Below, in pieces: positions 34,407 to 41,485 of a stretch of DNA of 41,485 nt; the first letter of the stretch is position 1; each line of letters begins with the position of its first letter. Position numbers and translations under genes: made by a program. Source of the DNA: an uncultured Erysipelotrichaceae bacterium. Its GTDB lineage: Bacteria; Bacillota_I; Bacilli_A; Erysipelotrichales; Erysipelotrichaceae. The stretch covers positions 1 through 41,485 of the forward strand of contig CAKUWO010000007.1 in assembly GCA_934699415.1 (NCBI GenBank), written 5' to 3'. The notes beneath the pieces are model-generated. The model was not told where the DNA came from and searched no databases. It saw only the letters and a program-made list of their open reading frames with translations.

Positions 34407-34845
34407 GACCAGTGATATTTTTAAAATGGCCTTGATTAGACTTTTAAAAGCTGGCGAAGATATCAATAAAATCAATGTTAAAGATATCGCTGAAGAATCG
34501 ACATATAGCTGTCAAACCTTCTATACTTATTACCAGAACAAAAATGATCTAATTGAGGCAATAATTTATGATGAGTTTAAAATCTTACTAGACTTTCTTC
34601 GCAATGAAAAACAAACAGCTGAAGCAATTTTCACTTACATTTTTAAGAGCAAGGATTTGTATCATCAACTCTTAAACAATCCGGCTTTCAATTCTTTTAA
34701 AAACCAAACATTACATTACTCCAATGACTATTTAGAATTAATTGAGTTGGCGATTTTGCTTACGACCATCAATTATTGGGATTCGAATGCTTATAATATA
34801 AGTATTGAGGATATTGTAGAACTTTATAAAGCTCATAAAAGATGA
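34399..34845 (+). CDS. Second, short TetR-like regulator
   Basis: I choose ATG 34399, with AGGTGAT 5-6 bases upstream; GTG 34390 and ATG 34393 are alternatives. The product of about 148 residues has a TetR-type HTH, NVKDIAEESTYSCQTFYTYYQNKNDLIEAI, and a reduced C-terminal half, shorter than the usual 180-200. It overlaps the first TetR gene by 8 bp, so the two are translationally coupled and may form heterodimers. A terminator follows at 34895. Confidence 0.8.
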   Translation: MNRTSDIFKMALIRLLKAGEDINKINVKDIAEESTYSCQTFYTYYQNKNDLIEAIIYDEFKILLDFLRNEKQTAEAIFTYIFKSKDLYHQLLNNPAFNSFKNQTLHYSNDYLELIELAILLTTINYWDSNAYNISIEDIVELYKAHKR

Positions 34846-34894
34846 TTTTTTGGGTTTCCGAAATTACCGGTTGAAAACCGATTACTGAATATGA

Positions 34895-34930
34895 AAAAGT
34901 TGAACCATTTTGGTCCAGCTTTTTTTGTTT
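34895..34930 (+). terminator. Intrinsic terminator of the TetR pair
   Basis: AAGTTGAACCA and TGGTCCAGCTT form an 11-bp stem with one mismatch and one wobble, followed by a run of seven T. Confidence 0.75.
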
Positions 34931-34969
34931 GAACCGAGCAAAAAAATGCGAGCGGTTTTCCACTCAAAA

Positions 34970-35254
34970 TTAATCACTATCATTGTCATCATCACCATCA
35001 CTTGTTTTAGGAACGCCCATTCTGAACACAGGTTCGTCTTAAGGAAGGGTAGGTCTGACTTCTACAAGACCTTGTTCAATAACGTTGGTGAGATTCATTT
35101 TTCTATATAGAGTTCGTGCTCTAAGAATATCAAACGAGTATCCACGACCTCTAAAGTTATTCTCTTCTATCAATCTGTTTGTACGTTCTGCATAAGTATT
35201 AGTAATCGCTATCGGGCAATCCCAAAAGTTGAAGATTTCATCATAGAAATTAAG
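34970..35254 (-). pseudogene. C-terminal remnant of an ISL3-family transposase
   Basis: The minus-strand frame reads NFWDCPIAITNTYAERTNRL, then NNFRGRGYSFDILRARTLY, then a stop at 35039-35041, then an in-frame acidic tail TSDGDDDNDSD ending at 34970. The N-F-W-D..TNAYAE..TN..IK-type block and RGRGY are the C-terminal end of ISL3-family DDE transposases. The catalytic part is missing. The gene-free span 34846-35456 holds only this remnant, the TetR terminator, and the hairpin at 35255. Confidence 0.65.
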
Positions 35255-35313
35255 GGGGATCCGTAATAAGTGGTTGAAAGTTTAATACTCTCAACCACTT
35301 ATTACGGATCCCC
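35255..35313. repeat. 59-nt near-perfect hairpin
   Basis: GGGGATCC... (35255-35277) and its exact 23-base complement (35291-35313) form a perfect stem. Three more pairs lie inside after one mismatch, leaving a 5-base loop. No T-run follows on either side. It abuts the ISL3 transposase remnant and is probably a mobile-element structure. Confidence 0.7.
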
Positions 35314-35456
35314 TTATACTGTTACTATATCTTCTTATCTCATTGATTTTGTGAAAGAATATCAACTTTCTCAGATACTATAAACACAGATATTATAAAG
35401 AGTCTATTATACTTATTATTTAAAATTGTGATATCTTTTTAAAAGAGGTAAAAATA

Positions 35457-36119
35457 ATGTTAAAAACAGAAGAACTTCTTGATTTAAATCATTCTTTAGC
35501 AAGCGATTATTTAAAACAATTCACTTATCCTTGGGAAGGACTCAGTGGTATTAAAGATATGATTATCGCTTTGGGTAAGACTTTAGATCCTAATGAATAT
35601 AAAGAAGTAGAACCACAAGTATGGATCCATAAAACAGCTAAAGTATTCCCTTCAGCATATATTGCATCACCATGTATTATTGGTGCTAATACTGAAATTA
35701 GACATTGTGCTTTTATCAGAGGTAGTGCTTTAGTTGGTAATAATTGTGTTATTGGCAATTCAGTAGAACTTAAAAATGTTATTATCTTTGATGGTGCTCA
35801 AGTTCCTCATTATAACTATGTCGGTGATTCAATCTTAGGTTATTTTGCTCATATGGGAGCTGGTTCTATTACATCAAATGTTAAAGGAAATAAGATGTTA
35901 GTAGAAGTACATACTAAAGATGGCAATATCGAAACAGGTTTAAAGAAGTTTGGAGCTATTTTAGCAGATCATGCGGAAATTGGTTGTAATGCAGTTTTAA
36001 ACCCCGGAACCATTATTGGACGTAATAGTCGTATCTATCCTACATCTTGTGTAAGAGGAGTAGTTGAAGAAGATATGATCTATAAAAATGATGGAACAGT
36101 TAAAAAAATTATCAAATAA
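35457..36119 (+). CDS. Left-handed beta-helix (hexapeptide) nucleotidyl/acyltransferase-like protein
   Basis: The 220-residue protein begins MLKTEELLDLNHSLASDYL and has a short N-terminal region, then hexapeptide repeats (I-[GA]-X4 steps such as IGANTEIRHCAFIRGSALVGNNCVIGNSVEL and a C-terminal AEIGCNAVLNPGTIIGRNSRIYP) that build a left-handed beta helix. It resembles the C-terminal half of GlmU-type UDP-GlcNAc pyrophosphorylases but has no nucleotidyltransferase domain. The substrate is unknown. An AAAGAGG site precedes the ATG. It stands alone, with a terminator after it. Confidence 0.8.
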   Translation: MLKTEELLDLNHSLASDYLKQFTYPWEGLSGIKDMIIALGKTLDPNEYKEVEPQVWIHKTAKVFPSAYIASPCIIGANTEIRHCAFIRGSALVGNNCVIGNSVELKNVIIFDGAQVPHYNYVGDSILGYFAHMGAGSITSNVKGNKMLVEVHTKDGNIETGLKKFGAILADHAEIGCNAVLNPGTIIGRNSRIYPTSCVRGVVEEDMIYKNDGTVKKIIK

Positions 36120-36190
36120 AGTATCTAAACAATTTGTGAATATTGTAAAGTAAATCTCACAATAATGCTTTATAAAGCTATATGTGAATT

Positions 36191-36213
36191 AGTGAACATT
36201 ATTCACTTTTTTA
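36191..36213 (+). terminator. Intrinsic terminator after the beta-helix gene
   Basis: AGTGAA-CATTA-TTCACT followed by TTTTTATTTT. Confidence 0.65.
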
Positions 36214-36224
36214 TTTTCAATCAT

Positions 36225-36230
36225 TATAAT
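36225..36230 (+). promoter_or_regulatory. -10 box of the YedE-like gene
   Basis: TATAAT at 36225-36230, 25 bp before the start codon, right after the preceding terminator. The -35 is not clear. Confidence 0.5.
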
Positions 36231-36255
36231 ATGTAACATTAAAGGAGGATACCTA

Positions 36256-37527
36256 TTGACATATAAACCTTTCAACCAAGAGGATCTTAGAGTTCTCCGA
36301 TCCACCTCGGATTATTCTAAACAACGCTCTAAGGAAAGTCAGCTAGCCGCTGCATTTATCTTAGGGATTATCGGAAGCATCTTATTTATTGTAGTGATGA
36401 TGAATAATAAATTAGCTGCTTTGGATATGATTATTGGCGCTGTCTTTGGTTCGGTTATGTATCGTGGGGATTTTTCTTTTTCAGCCAATCTTCGAAATCC
36501 GGTATATAAGCATTCTTATAAATTTACTTTATTATTTTGGAAGATGTGTGTTCTAACAACGATTGGGTTAAATGGCATCATCTTTATCAAAACTAAATTA
36601 GGTTTATTCGATTATGAAGCATACCTTTCTCAACCTACTCCTGTATCACCTTACTTTTGTCTAGCCGCTATTATCTTTGGCGCAGGCTTAATGTTGCTGG
36701 GCTCGGCCGGTTCCGGTTTAATTAAGAAATGTGCCAATGGTAAAGGTGATTATATCTTAGCTCTTATCTTTTATTTCTTAGGAGCTTATAGTGGAGTATT
36801 TATAAGAGAATTAGCTCTTAAATATACAGGTGAGAAAGTCTTCTATTTACCAGAAATGTTTGGATGGGGTAAAGCGCTCTTAATTCAATTTATTCTTTTA
36901 TCAATCTATTTCCAAATAGCTTATAAAGGAGTAAAGAAACATGGTTTCTATGAGACAAGAGACTTTCAAACAATCCCATCAATCATTAAAAGAAGATACA
37001 CATTAAAGAAGAAATTAAGTTTAATCGCTAACGAATTATTCTTAAAAGGTATTGAAGCTAATGCGGGTATTTATATTATTACAATCTTAGCTCTTATCTA
37101 TTTCTTATTTAATTCCAAAGTAATTGCAACAGCAATGCCACTATCAGTCTTTGGTTATAAATTACTAAATAATTTAGGTGTAGATGTATCAAATGTCTTA
37201 ACACCGGCAGTTTATAAACAAGTGATGACCCCTTTCTTCAAACAAACAGGACTGATGTTGGTGGTAGGATTTGCAATAGGCTCTGCTTTTGTTCCACTTA
37301 TTAGAGCAGAATACAAACCTTGCCTTATTAAATCCAAAAAACAAGCCTTAACTATGATTCTTGGAGGATTCATGGTAGGCTTTGGCGTACAGGGAATATA
37401 TGGTGCCAATATTGGTGAAGTATATGGAGCAATATCAATGTTGTCACTATCAGGTTATATCATTATTCCTTTCATCCTGATTGGTTTATTCCTTGCCAAG
37501 CCCTTATACAAGTGGCTTTTAAGCTAA
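36256..37527 (+). CDS. YeeE/YedE-family membrane transporter lacking the family cysteines
   Basis: The start is TTG, fixed by a perfect AAAGGAGG (36241-36248) 7 bases upstream. The 423-residue protein has about ten membrane segments in two halves. The second half ends GGFMVGFGVQGIYGANIGEVYGAISMLSLSGYI, the YeeE/YedE signature, where the family normally has GCNIG. The matching first-half spots read FSFSANLRN (usually FCF..) and GSAGSGLIKK (usually GGCxSG). Thus all three cysteines used for thiosulfate or sulfur passage in this family appear replaced by Ser or Ala. The substrate is therefore in doubt. A terminator follows. Confidence 0.8.
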   Translation: MTYKPFNQEDLRVLRSTSDYSKQRSKESQLAAAFILGIIGSILFIVVMMNNKLAALDMIIGAVFGSVMYRGDFSFSANLRNPVYKHSYKFTLLFWKMCVLTTIGLNGIIFIKTKLGLFDYEAYLSQPTPVSPYFCLAAIIFGAGLMLLGSAGSGLIKKCANGKGDYILALIFYFLGAYSGVFIRELALKYTGEKVFYLPEMFGWGKALLIQFILLSIYFQIAYKGVKKHGFYETRDFQTIPSIIKRRYTLKKKLSLIANELFLKGIEANAGIYIITILALIYFLFNSKVIATAMPLSVFGYKLLNNLGVDVSNVLTPAVYKQVMTPFFKQTGLMLVVGFAIGSAFVPLIRAEYKPCLIKSKKQALTMILGGFMVGFGVQGIYGANIGEVYGAISMLSLSGYIIIPFILIGLFLAKPLYKWLLS

Positions 37528-37556
37528 GACCTTCTGATAACAAAGGTCTTTTTGTT
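37526..37556 (+). terminator. Intrinsic terminator after the YedE-like gene
   Basis: AAGACCTT and AAGGTCTT (37526-37550) form an 8-bp stem followed by TTTTG. It begins inside the stop codon of the YedE-like gene. Confidence 0.75.
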
Positions 37557-37565
37557 TGGTATAAT
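37557..37565 (+). promoter_or_regulatory. Extended -10 promoter of the next gene
   Basis: TGG-TATAAT, 17 bp before the ATG at 37583, with AGAGG in the short leader. Confidence 0.55.
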
Positions 37566-37582
37566 GAAATAGAGGTAATTAT

Positions 37583-38137
37583 ATGAAAAAGATCATTCAA
37601 AATAACTACTTTATTCCTATCATCTTATATGTTTGTGGTATTTTATTACTTATCTTTTCTTCTTTAACTACAGAGATTTTAACTTGGATAGCTGGATTTG
37701 TCCTTCTTTTAATTGGTGCTTTCTATATCATTAAGAGTGGCTTATCAAATATGGAAGAAGGTAAAACGGGTGTAGCATCCATTGGTATTATCTTATTTGC
37801 GATTGGTGCTATCTTGATTATTATTTCTGAAAAAATTCAAAAATATACTCCAATTATCTTTGGTATATGTATTATGGTAGGCTCTATTTATTCTATTAAA
37901 GATTTATTAAAACTACTTAAAAAAGATTATAAGATTAATCTTGTTTGCTTATTATTAACTATTTTAGGAACAAATGCAGGAACTTTAATTTTAATCAATC
38001 CTTTAAAAGAATCAGATACTCAGATTAGAATTATTGGTGCTTCATTATTGCTTGTTGCAACAGCTATTCTTTTACCTAAGCTTTATTTAAGAGAGAAAAA
38101 GATAACTACAAATCCAGAAGATAATCTTACACAATAG
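37583..38137 (+). CDS. Small multi-pass membrane protein (DUF308-like)
   Basis: The 184 residues form about six hydrophobic helices in pairs, beginning MKKIIQNNYFIPIILYVCGILLL, with the repeated pattern 'G..LLLIGAFYIIKSGL' and 'GIILFAIGAILIII'. This duplicated helix-pair layout resembles DUF308/HdeD-like membrane proteins. Function is unknown. The C-terminal tail is polar (KKITTNPEDNLTQ). It has its own promoter and terminator. Confidence 0.65.
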   Translation: MKKIIQNNYFIPIILYVCGILLLIFSSLTTEILTWIAGFVLLLIGAFYIIKSGLSNMEEGKTGVASIGIILFAIGAILIIISEKIQKYTPIIFGICIMVGSIYSIKDLLKLLKKDYKINLVCLLLTILGTNAGTLILINPLKESDTQIRIIGASLLLVATAILLPKLYLREKKITTNPEDNLTQ

Positions 38138-38147
38138 TTATCAATCG

Positions 38148-38172
38148 TAAGGGCGTTAGCCCTTTTCTTTTT
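38148..38172 (+). terminator. Intrinsic terminator
   Basis: AAGGGC-GTTA-GCCCTT followed by TTCTTTTTT, just after the DUF308-like gene. Confidence 0.88.
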
Positions 38173-38219
38173 TATTTAAGAGAGTAGAATATAAATATTG
38201 TAATAAAAAGGGGATTAAT

Positions 38220-38606
38220 ATGTTAGAACTCACACACATTCTTGAACATTTTCTGGTTGAATTATGCGACCTTCTTGCAGTATTAGTTGAGATTTGGGGA
38301 ACCATCTTACTTATTATTGTGCTTCTTAAAGAAGTTGTTCGTATTTTCAAGTATAAGTTTATCTTTAGTGAAATTGCTGAAGATCCACGTTTTGGTAGAG
38401 GCTTATCTTCAGTTATTGAAATCTATATGGCAAGCGAACTTTTAAAATCAATCACTTCAACTTCTGTATCTTCATTGCTCACTGTTGGCCTTTTAGTAAT
38501 CTTAAGAGTCTTTATGACTTATGCCCTCCATTGGGAAGGTTCACATAAAAAAGGAAACGGTCTTGAAGTAAGCTTCAGCGGCAAAGAGACAAAAGAAGAA
38601 AAATAA
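38220..38606 (+). CDS. DUF1622-family membrane protein
   Basis: The 128-residue protein has about three membrane helices. The pattern GRGLSSVIEIYMASELLKSITSTS followed by LTVGLLVILRVFMTYALHWE matches the DUF1622 family (usual form 'LG..L..GLEF..A.DIL..' then 'I..IR..L...L..E'). A charged cytoplasmic tail follows. The ribosome site is GGGG at 38211-38214. Function is unknown. Confidence 0.7.
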   Translation: MLELTHILEHFLVELCDLLAVLVEIWGTILLIIVLLKEVVRIFKYKFIFSEIAEDPRFGRGLSSVIEIYMASELLKSITSTSVSSLLTVGLLVILRVFMTYALHWEGSHKKGNGLEVSFSGKETKEEK

Positions 38607-38629
38607 GCGGAAATACCGCTTTTTCTTTA
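38606..38629 (+). terminator. Intrinsic terminator
   Basis: GCGG-AAATA-CCGC followed by TTTTTCTTT, directly after the DUF1622 stop. Confidence 0.8.
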
Positions 38630-38645
38630 TGATAAATGATGAGTT

Positions 38646-38654
38646 TGTTATAAT
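38646..38654 (+). promoter_or_regulatory. Extended -10 box at the start of the first MATE gene
   Basis: TGT-TATAAT, with TATAAT ending one base before ATG 38655 and 9 bases before ATG 38664. The +1 site would fall at about 38661-38664, so the mRNA would have almost no leader. Confidence 0.5.
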
Positions 38655-38663
38655 ATGACACGC

Positions 38664-40007
38664 ATGAATAATAAACATAGTTTCCTTGAAGGATCTGTAT
38701 TTAGATCCCTTATTAGTTTCACAATACCGGTTATTATGGCTTTAGCTTTGCAAGCACTTTATGGTGCGGCTGACTTATGGGCTGTAGGACGCTTTGGTAC
38801 TCAAATGGATGTATCAGGTGTAACCACCGGTTCTCAAACAATGACGATTATTACAGCTTTTGTTACAGGCTTATCGACAGCTGTTACTGTTGTAATTGGT
38901 CAAAGAATTGGCGAGAATCGTAAAGATAAATGTGCTGATGCCCTCTCATCTGCTATCTATATTATCTTTATCTCTTGCATTGTATTATCGCTTGCTTTAA
39001 TCTTTGGTGCTGATTTCTTAGCTAAATTTATGAATGCTCCAAAAGAAGCATTTAAAGAAACAACTGCTTATTTAAGAATATGTGGTGCTGGTGTTATCTT
39101 CATTGGTGCTTATAACTTAATTGCTGGAACATATCGTAGTATTGGCGATGCTAAATCACCATTATTATTTGTTTTATATGCTGCAATTGCTAACGTTGCA
39201 ATGGATATTGTCCTTACTGGATTCCTTAAAATGGGCTCATCTGGTGCTGCTTTTGCAACTATTGGTGCTCAAGCATTCTCAGTAGTTTTATCTTTACTAT
39301 ATTCTAAGAAACATCCTATTCCTTTCACTTTTGGCTTAGAAGATCTTAAGAAAAGAGATTCTATGGCTGAAATTATCCAAGTTGGTTTACCTTTATCTAT
39401 TCAAAATGTATTAGGTGAATTTAGCTTCATGATTGTTATATCAATGACCAATAGACTTGGTGTAACCGCATCAGCTGGTGTTGGTGTATCTGAGAAGATT
39501 GTTATGTTTGTCTTAATGGTTCCGCAAGCTTTCATGGCTGCAATGTCTGCTTTTACTGCTCAAAACTATGGCGCTGGTAATATTGCAAGACAAAAGGAAG
39601 GCTTAAAAGTTGGTTTAATTACTTCATCAGTTTTAGGCTTTACTCTTTTTATGATTGTTTATTTCTTTGGTTTAGATTTAGCTTATATCTTTACTCCAGA
39701 AGAAGAGGTAGCTTTATGTGCTCAAGAATTCTTGAGAGCGACATCTCTTGAGTGCTTCTTATTGGCTTTCTCTAATACTTTTAATGGTTATTTCTCAGGT
39801 GTTGGGCGTACTAATTTTGTTATGGTAAATAGCTTATTATCTGCCTTCTTGATTAGAATTCCATTGGCTTTATATTTTGGCTATAAAGCTGAGCCTCATT
39901 TATTCGAAATTGGAACAGCTGCTGTCTATGCTGCTCTTGGATGTTTAGTCCTTTGTGTTGTTTATTATATCTATCTTGAAAGAAAAGGAAGAAGTTCAAG
40001 TCTATAA
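38664..40007 (+). CDS. MATE-family efflux transporter
   Basis: The 447-residue multidrug and toxin extrusion protein has 12 membrane segments in two homologous halves. Family blocks include IPVIMALALQALYGAADLWAVG at the N-terminus and VPQAFMAAMSAFTAQNYGAGN at the start of the second-half loop. It exports cationic compounds using a Na+ or H+ gradient. The substrate is unknown. I prefer ATG 38664 because ATG 38655 abuts the TATAAT box and would lie upstream of transcription start. Neither has a ribosome-binding site. A hairpin overlapping its 3' end serves as terminator. Confidence 0.9.
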   Translation: MNNKHSFLEGSVFRSLISFTIPVIMALALQALYGAADLWAVGRFGTQMDVSGVTTGSQTMTIITAFVTGLSTAVTVVIGQRIGENRKDKCADALSSAIYIIFISCIVLSLALIFGADFLAKFMNAPKEAFKETTAYLRICGAGVIFIGAYNLIAGTYRSIGDAKSPLLFVLYAAIANVAMDIVLTGFLKMGSSGAAFATIGAQAFSVVLSLLYSKKHPIPFTFGLEDLKKRDSMAEIIQVGLPLSIQNVLGEFSFMIVISMTNRLGVTASAGVGVSEKIVMFVLMVPQAFMAAMSAFTAQNYGAGNIARQKEGLKVGLITSSVLGFTLFMIVYFFGLDLAYIFTPEEEVALCAQEFLRATSLECFLLAFSNTFNGYFSGVGRTNFVMVNSLLSAFLIRIPLALYFGYKAEPHLFEIGTAAVYAALGCLVLCVVYYIYLERKGRSSSL

Positions 40008-40030
40008 GATTTGAACTTTCTTTTTATTTT
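39992..40030 (+). terminator. Intrinsic terminator overlapping the MATE 3' end
   Basis: AAGTTCAA (39992-39999, inside the coding region) pairs with TTGAACTT (40011-40018), followed by TCTTTTTATTTT. Confidence 0.7.
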
Positions 40031-40067
40031 CTGTTAAAATACTAGAATCACCTAAAAGGAGGTAAAT

Positions 40068-41402
40068 ATGGCTATCAGATTATCAGATCATTTTTCATAC
40101 AAAAGATTATTAAAATTCGTTTTCCCATCAATAGTTATGATGATCTTTACTTCAATTTATGGTGTTGTTGATGGTTTCTTTGTATCTAACTTTGCAGGTA
40201 AAACAAGTTTTGCAGCTCTTAATCTAATCTATCCTGTAGTAATGATTTTAGGTGGTGTAGGTTTTATGATTGGCTCTGGCGGTTCGGCTTTAGTAGCGAT
40301 GACTTTAGGTCGAAAGAAAGAGGAAGAAGCTAATCGTTATTTCGCGATGATGGTAGAGTTAACCATTATCGCTGGTATTACTTTAGGTTTAATCGCTTAT
40401 TTATTAATGCCACAAATCGCATACTTCTTTAAAGCCAGAGGACAGATGCATGCTGATTGTGTTACTTATGGTCGTATTAATGTTATCTTCATCTTTAGTT
40501 TCATGTTGCAGAACTTATTCCAAAGTTTCTTAATTACTGCTGAGAAACCAAAATATGGTTTATATTTTACTATTGCTGCTGGTGTTACCAATATTATTGG
40601 TGACTTTTTACTTGTAGGAGTATTTAAATTTGGTATCACTGGTGCTGCTTTGGCTACTGGTTTATCACAACTTGTTGGTGGTGTATTACCAATTTTTTAC
40701 TTCATATCACCACTTAATAATTCAAGACTTAAATTAGTTCCTACTTCTTTAGAATTAGACCCTATCATTAAAGCTTGCAGTAATGGCTTTTCAGAACTAT
40801 TAAGCAACATTTCTTCATCGATTGTATCGATTATCTACAATAACCAATTAATTACTCTTTTTGGCGAAAATGGCGTATCGGTATATGGTGTTTTAATGTA
40901 TGTTCAATTTGTCTTTATTGCTATTTTTATTGGATATGCAGTAGGATCTGCGCCAATTGCAGGATATCATTATGGTGCTTTAAATAATGATGAACTTAAA
41001 AATGTCTTCAAGAAATCAATGAAATTAATGGCTTTTGCTGGTATTTTGATGGCTATTATCGCCTATAGTATCGCAATACCAGTGGTTAAGATTTTTGTGG
41101 GTTATGATGAAGAGCTTATGAATATGACTTTAAAAGCTTTCTATCTATATATTCCAACATTCATTCTTGCAGGTATGAATATCTATGCATCATCATTCTT
41201 TACAGCCTTAAATAATGGTAAAGTATCAGCCATTATCTCAGCTTTACGAACATTAGTATTCCAAACAAGTTGTGTCTTATTAATTCCAATTATTATTGGG
41301 CCTAATGGTATCTGGATGTCTAATGCGATATCAGAAACGTTTTCTTTTATTACAGTAGTATATGCATTATTAAAATATCGCCATATCTATCACTATATGT
41401 AA
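40068..41402 (+). CDS. Second MATE-family transporter
   Basis: The 444-residue transporter has 12 membrane segments. It starts MAIRLSDHFSYKRLLKFVFPSIVMMIFTSIYGVVDGFFVSNFAG, a pattern of the DinF/NorM-like MATE group, and its second half holds GYAVGSAPIAGYHYGALN. AAAGGAGG lies 6 bases before the ATG. It is only distantly similar to the MATE protein just upstream, and a terminator separates them. They therefore look like two paralogues with different substrates, not a recent duplication. An IS begins 11 bp after its stop. Confidence 0.92.
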   Translation: MAIRLSDHFSYKRLLKFVFPSIVMMIFTSIYGVVDGFFVSNFAGKTSFAALNLIYPVVMILGGVGFMIGSGGSALVAMTLGRKKEEEANRYFAMMVELTIIAGITLGLIAYLLMPQIAYFFKARGQMHADCVTYGRINVIFIFSFMLQNLFQSFLITAEKPKYGLYFTIAAGVTNIIGDFLLVGVFKFGITGAALATGLSQLVGGVLPIFYFISPLNNSRLKLVPTSLELDPIIKACSNGFSELLSNISSSIVSIIYNNQLITLFGENGVSVYGVLMYVQFVFIAIFIGYAVGSAPIAGYHYGALNNDELKNVFKKSMKLMAFAGILMAIIAYSIAIPVVKIFVGYDEELMNMTLKAFYLYIPTFILAGMNIYASSFFTALNNGKVSAIISALRTLVFQTSCVLLIPIIIGPNGIWMSNAISETFSFITVVYALLKYRHIYHYM

Positions 41403-41412
41403 GGGGCATAAT

Positions 41413-41485
41413 TGGACTTGTCAAATAAAAGTAGACAGGTTTAAAAAGACAGCTTAAAGCCCTGTGAGAGTGTAAACTCTGCAGG
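41413..41485 (-). mobile_element. Second IS150-group element, inverted, cut by the window end
   Basis: The terminal repeat TGGACTTG..AAGTAGACA (41413-41436) matches the right end of the element at 1303-4235. The sequence inside it is a close match to the 3' end of OrfB there. The element continues beyond 41485 on the minus strand. It begins 11 bp after the second MATE gene. Confidence 0.85.
41441..41485 (-). CDS. C-terminal end of IS150-group transposase OrfB (partial)
   Basis: The minus-strand frame enters as PAEFTLSQGFKLSF and stops at 41441-41443. It matches PAEYTL at the end of the 4.1-kb copy, where a TAA falls right after the Leu and truncates the last residues. This copy keeps those residues, so it may be the healthier of the two, but only the last 14 codons are visible. 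Confidence 0.75.
   Translation of the reverse strand, partial: PAEFTLSQGFKLSF

Noticed and set aside
34930..35110. Plus-strand 66-codon ORF over the ISL3 remnant
   Set aside because: It has no ribosome site and runs opposite a readable transposase C-terminus.

Overview
The window is chromosomal DNA of a low-GC Gram-positive bacterium (Firmicutes/Bacillota). Codons and intergenic DNA are AT-rich, Shine-Dalgarno sites are strong AGGAGG types, a T-box leader is present, and the gene order dnaA-dnaN-yaaA-recF-gyrB-gyrA is the classical Firmicute origin cluster. Trp is read from TGG and TGA is used as a stop, so this is the standard bacterial code and not a mollicute code. An Erysipelotrichales-like host is a guess from gene content and base composition, not something shown directly.

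The replication origin is the key landmark. DnaA boxes (TTATCCACA) cluster between about 12.74 and 13.08 kb, and two more perfect boxes lie in tandem between dnaA and dnaN. Genes left of the origin (4.3-12.7 kb) are on the minus strand and genes to the right (13.3-22.9 kb) are on the plus strand, as expected for replication leaving about 13 kb in both directions. Right of the origin come a cysteine hydrolase, DNA polymerase IV, a small membrane protein, a short structured region with a tiny ORF, a LOG-family hydrolase, a large SNF2 helicase, the MgtE magnesium channel with an unusual leader peptide, and an iron-dependent alcohol dehydrogenase.

From 22.9 to 25.8 kb lies metNIQ, a methionine importer under a Met-specific T-box with a clear promoter. 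A MerR regulator faces a broken YitT gene across a 19-bp-spaced promoter. The stretch 26.6-29.5 kb is a gene graveyard: the YitT remnant, an unidentified broken ORF, a tRNA-Gln(CUG), and a decayed AbiEi/AbiEii toxin-antitoxin pair. Next come a gamma-glutamyltransferase/DMT(pseudo)/DASS transporter cluster, divergent from two tandem TetR-like regulators across a region full of ACTTTT palindromes, and then an ISL3-family remnant with a 59-nt hairpin. The right end (35.4-41.4 kb) carries a left-handed beta-helix protein, a YeeE/YedE-like transporter lacking the family cysteines, small membrane proteins and two different MATE exporters.

Mobile DNA frames the origin region. A degenerate IS150-group IS3-family element (1303-4235) sits beyond gyrA and is itself interrupted by foreign DNA carrying an XRE regulator gene, a membrane-anchored protein and a serine-recombinase tail. 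Another copy of the same IS type begins at 41413 in the opposite orientation and runs off the window. The left edge holds a LysR regulator divergent from a PII-like gene. The most unusual signals are the MgtE leader peptide with competing stems, the orphan minus-strand terminator next to the 47-codon ORF at 15.8 kb, the cysteine-less YedE homologue, and several genes whose start codon sits where a TATAAT box would start transcription.
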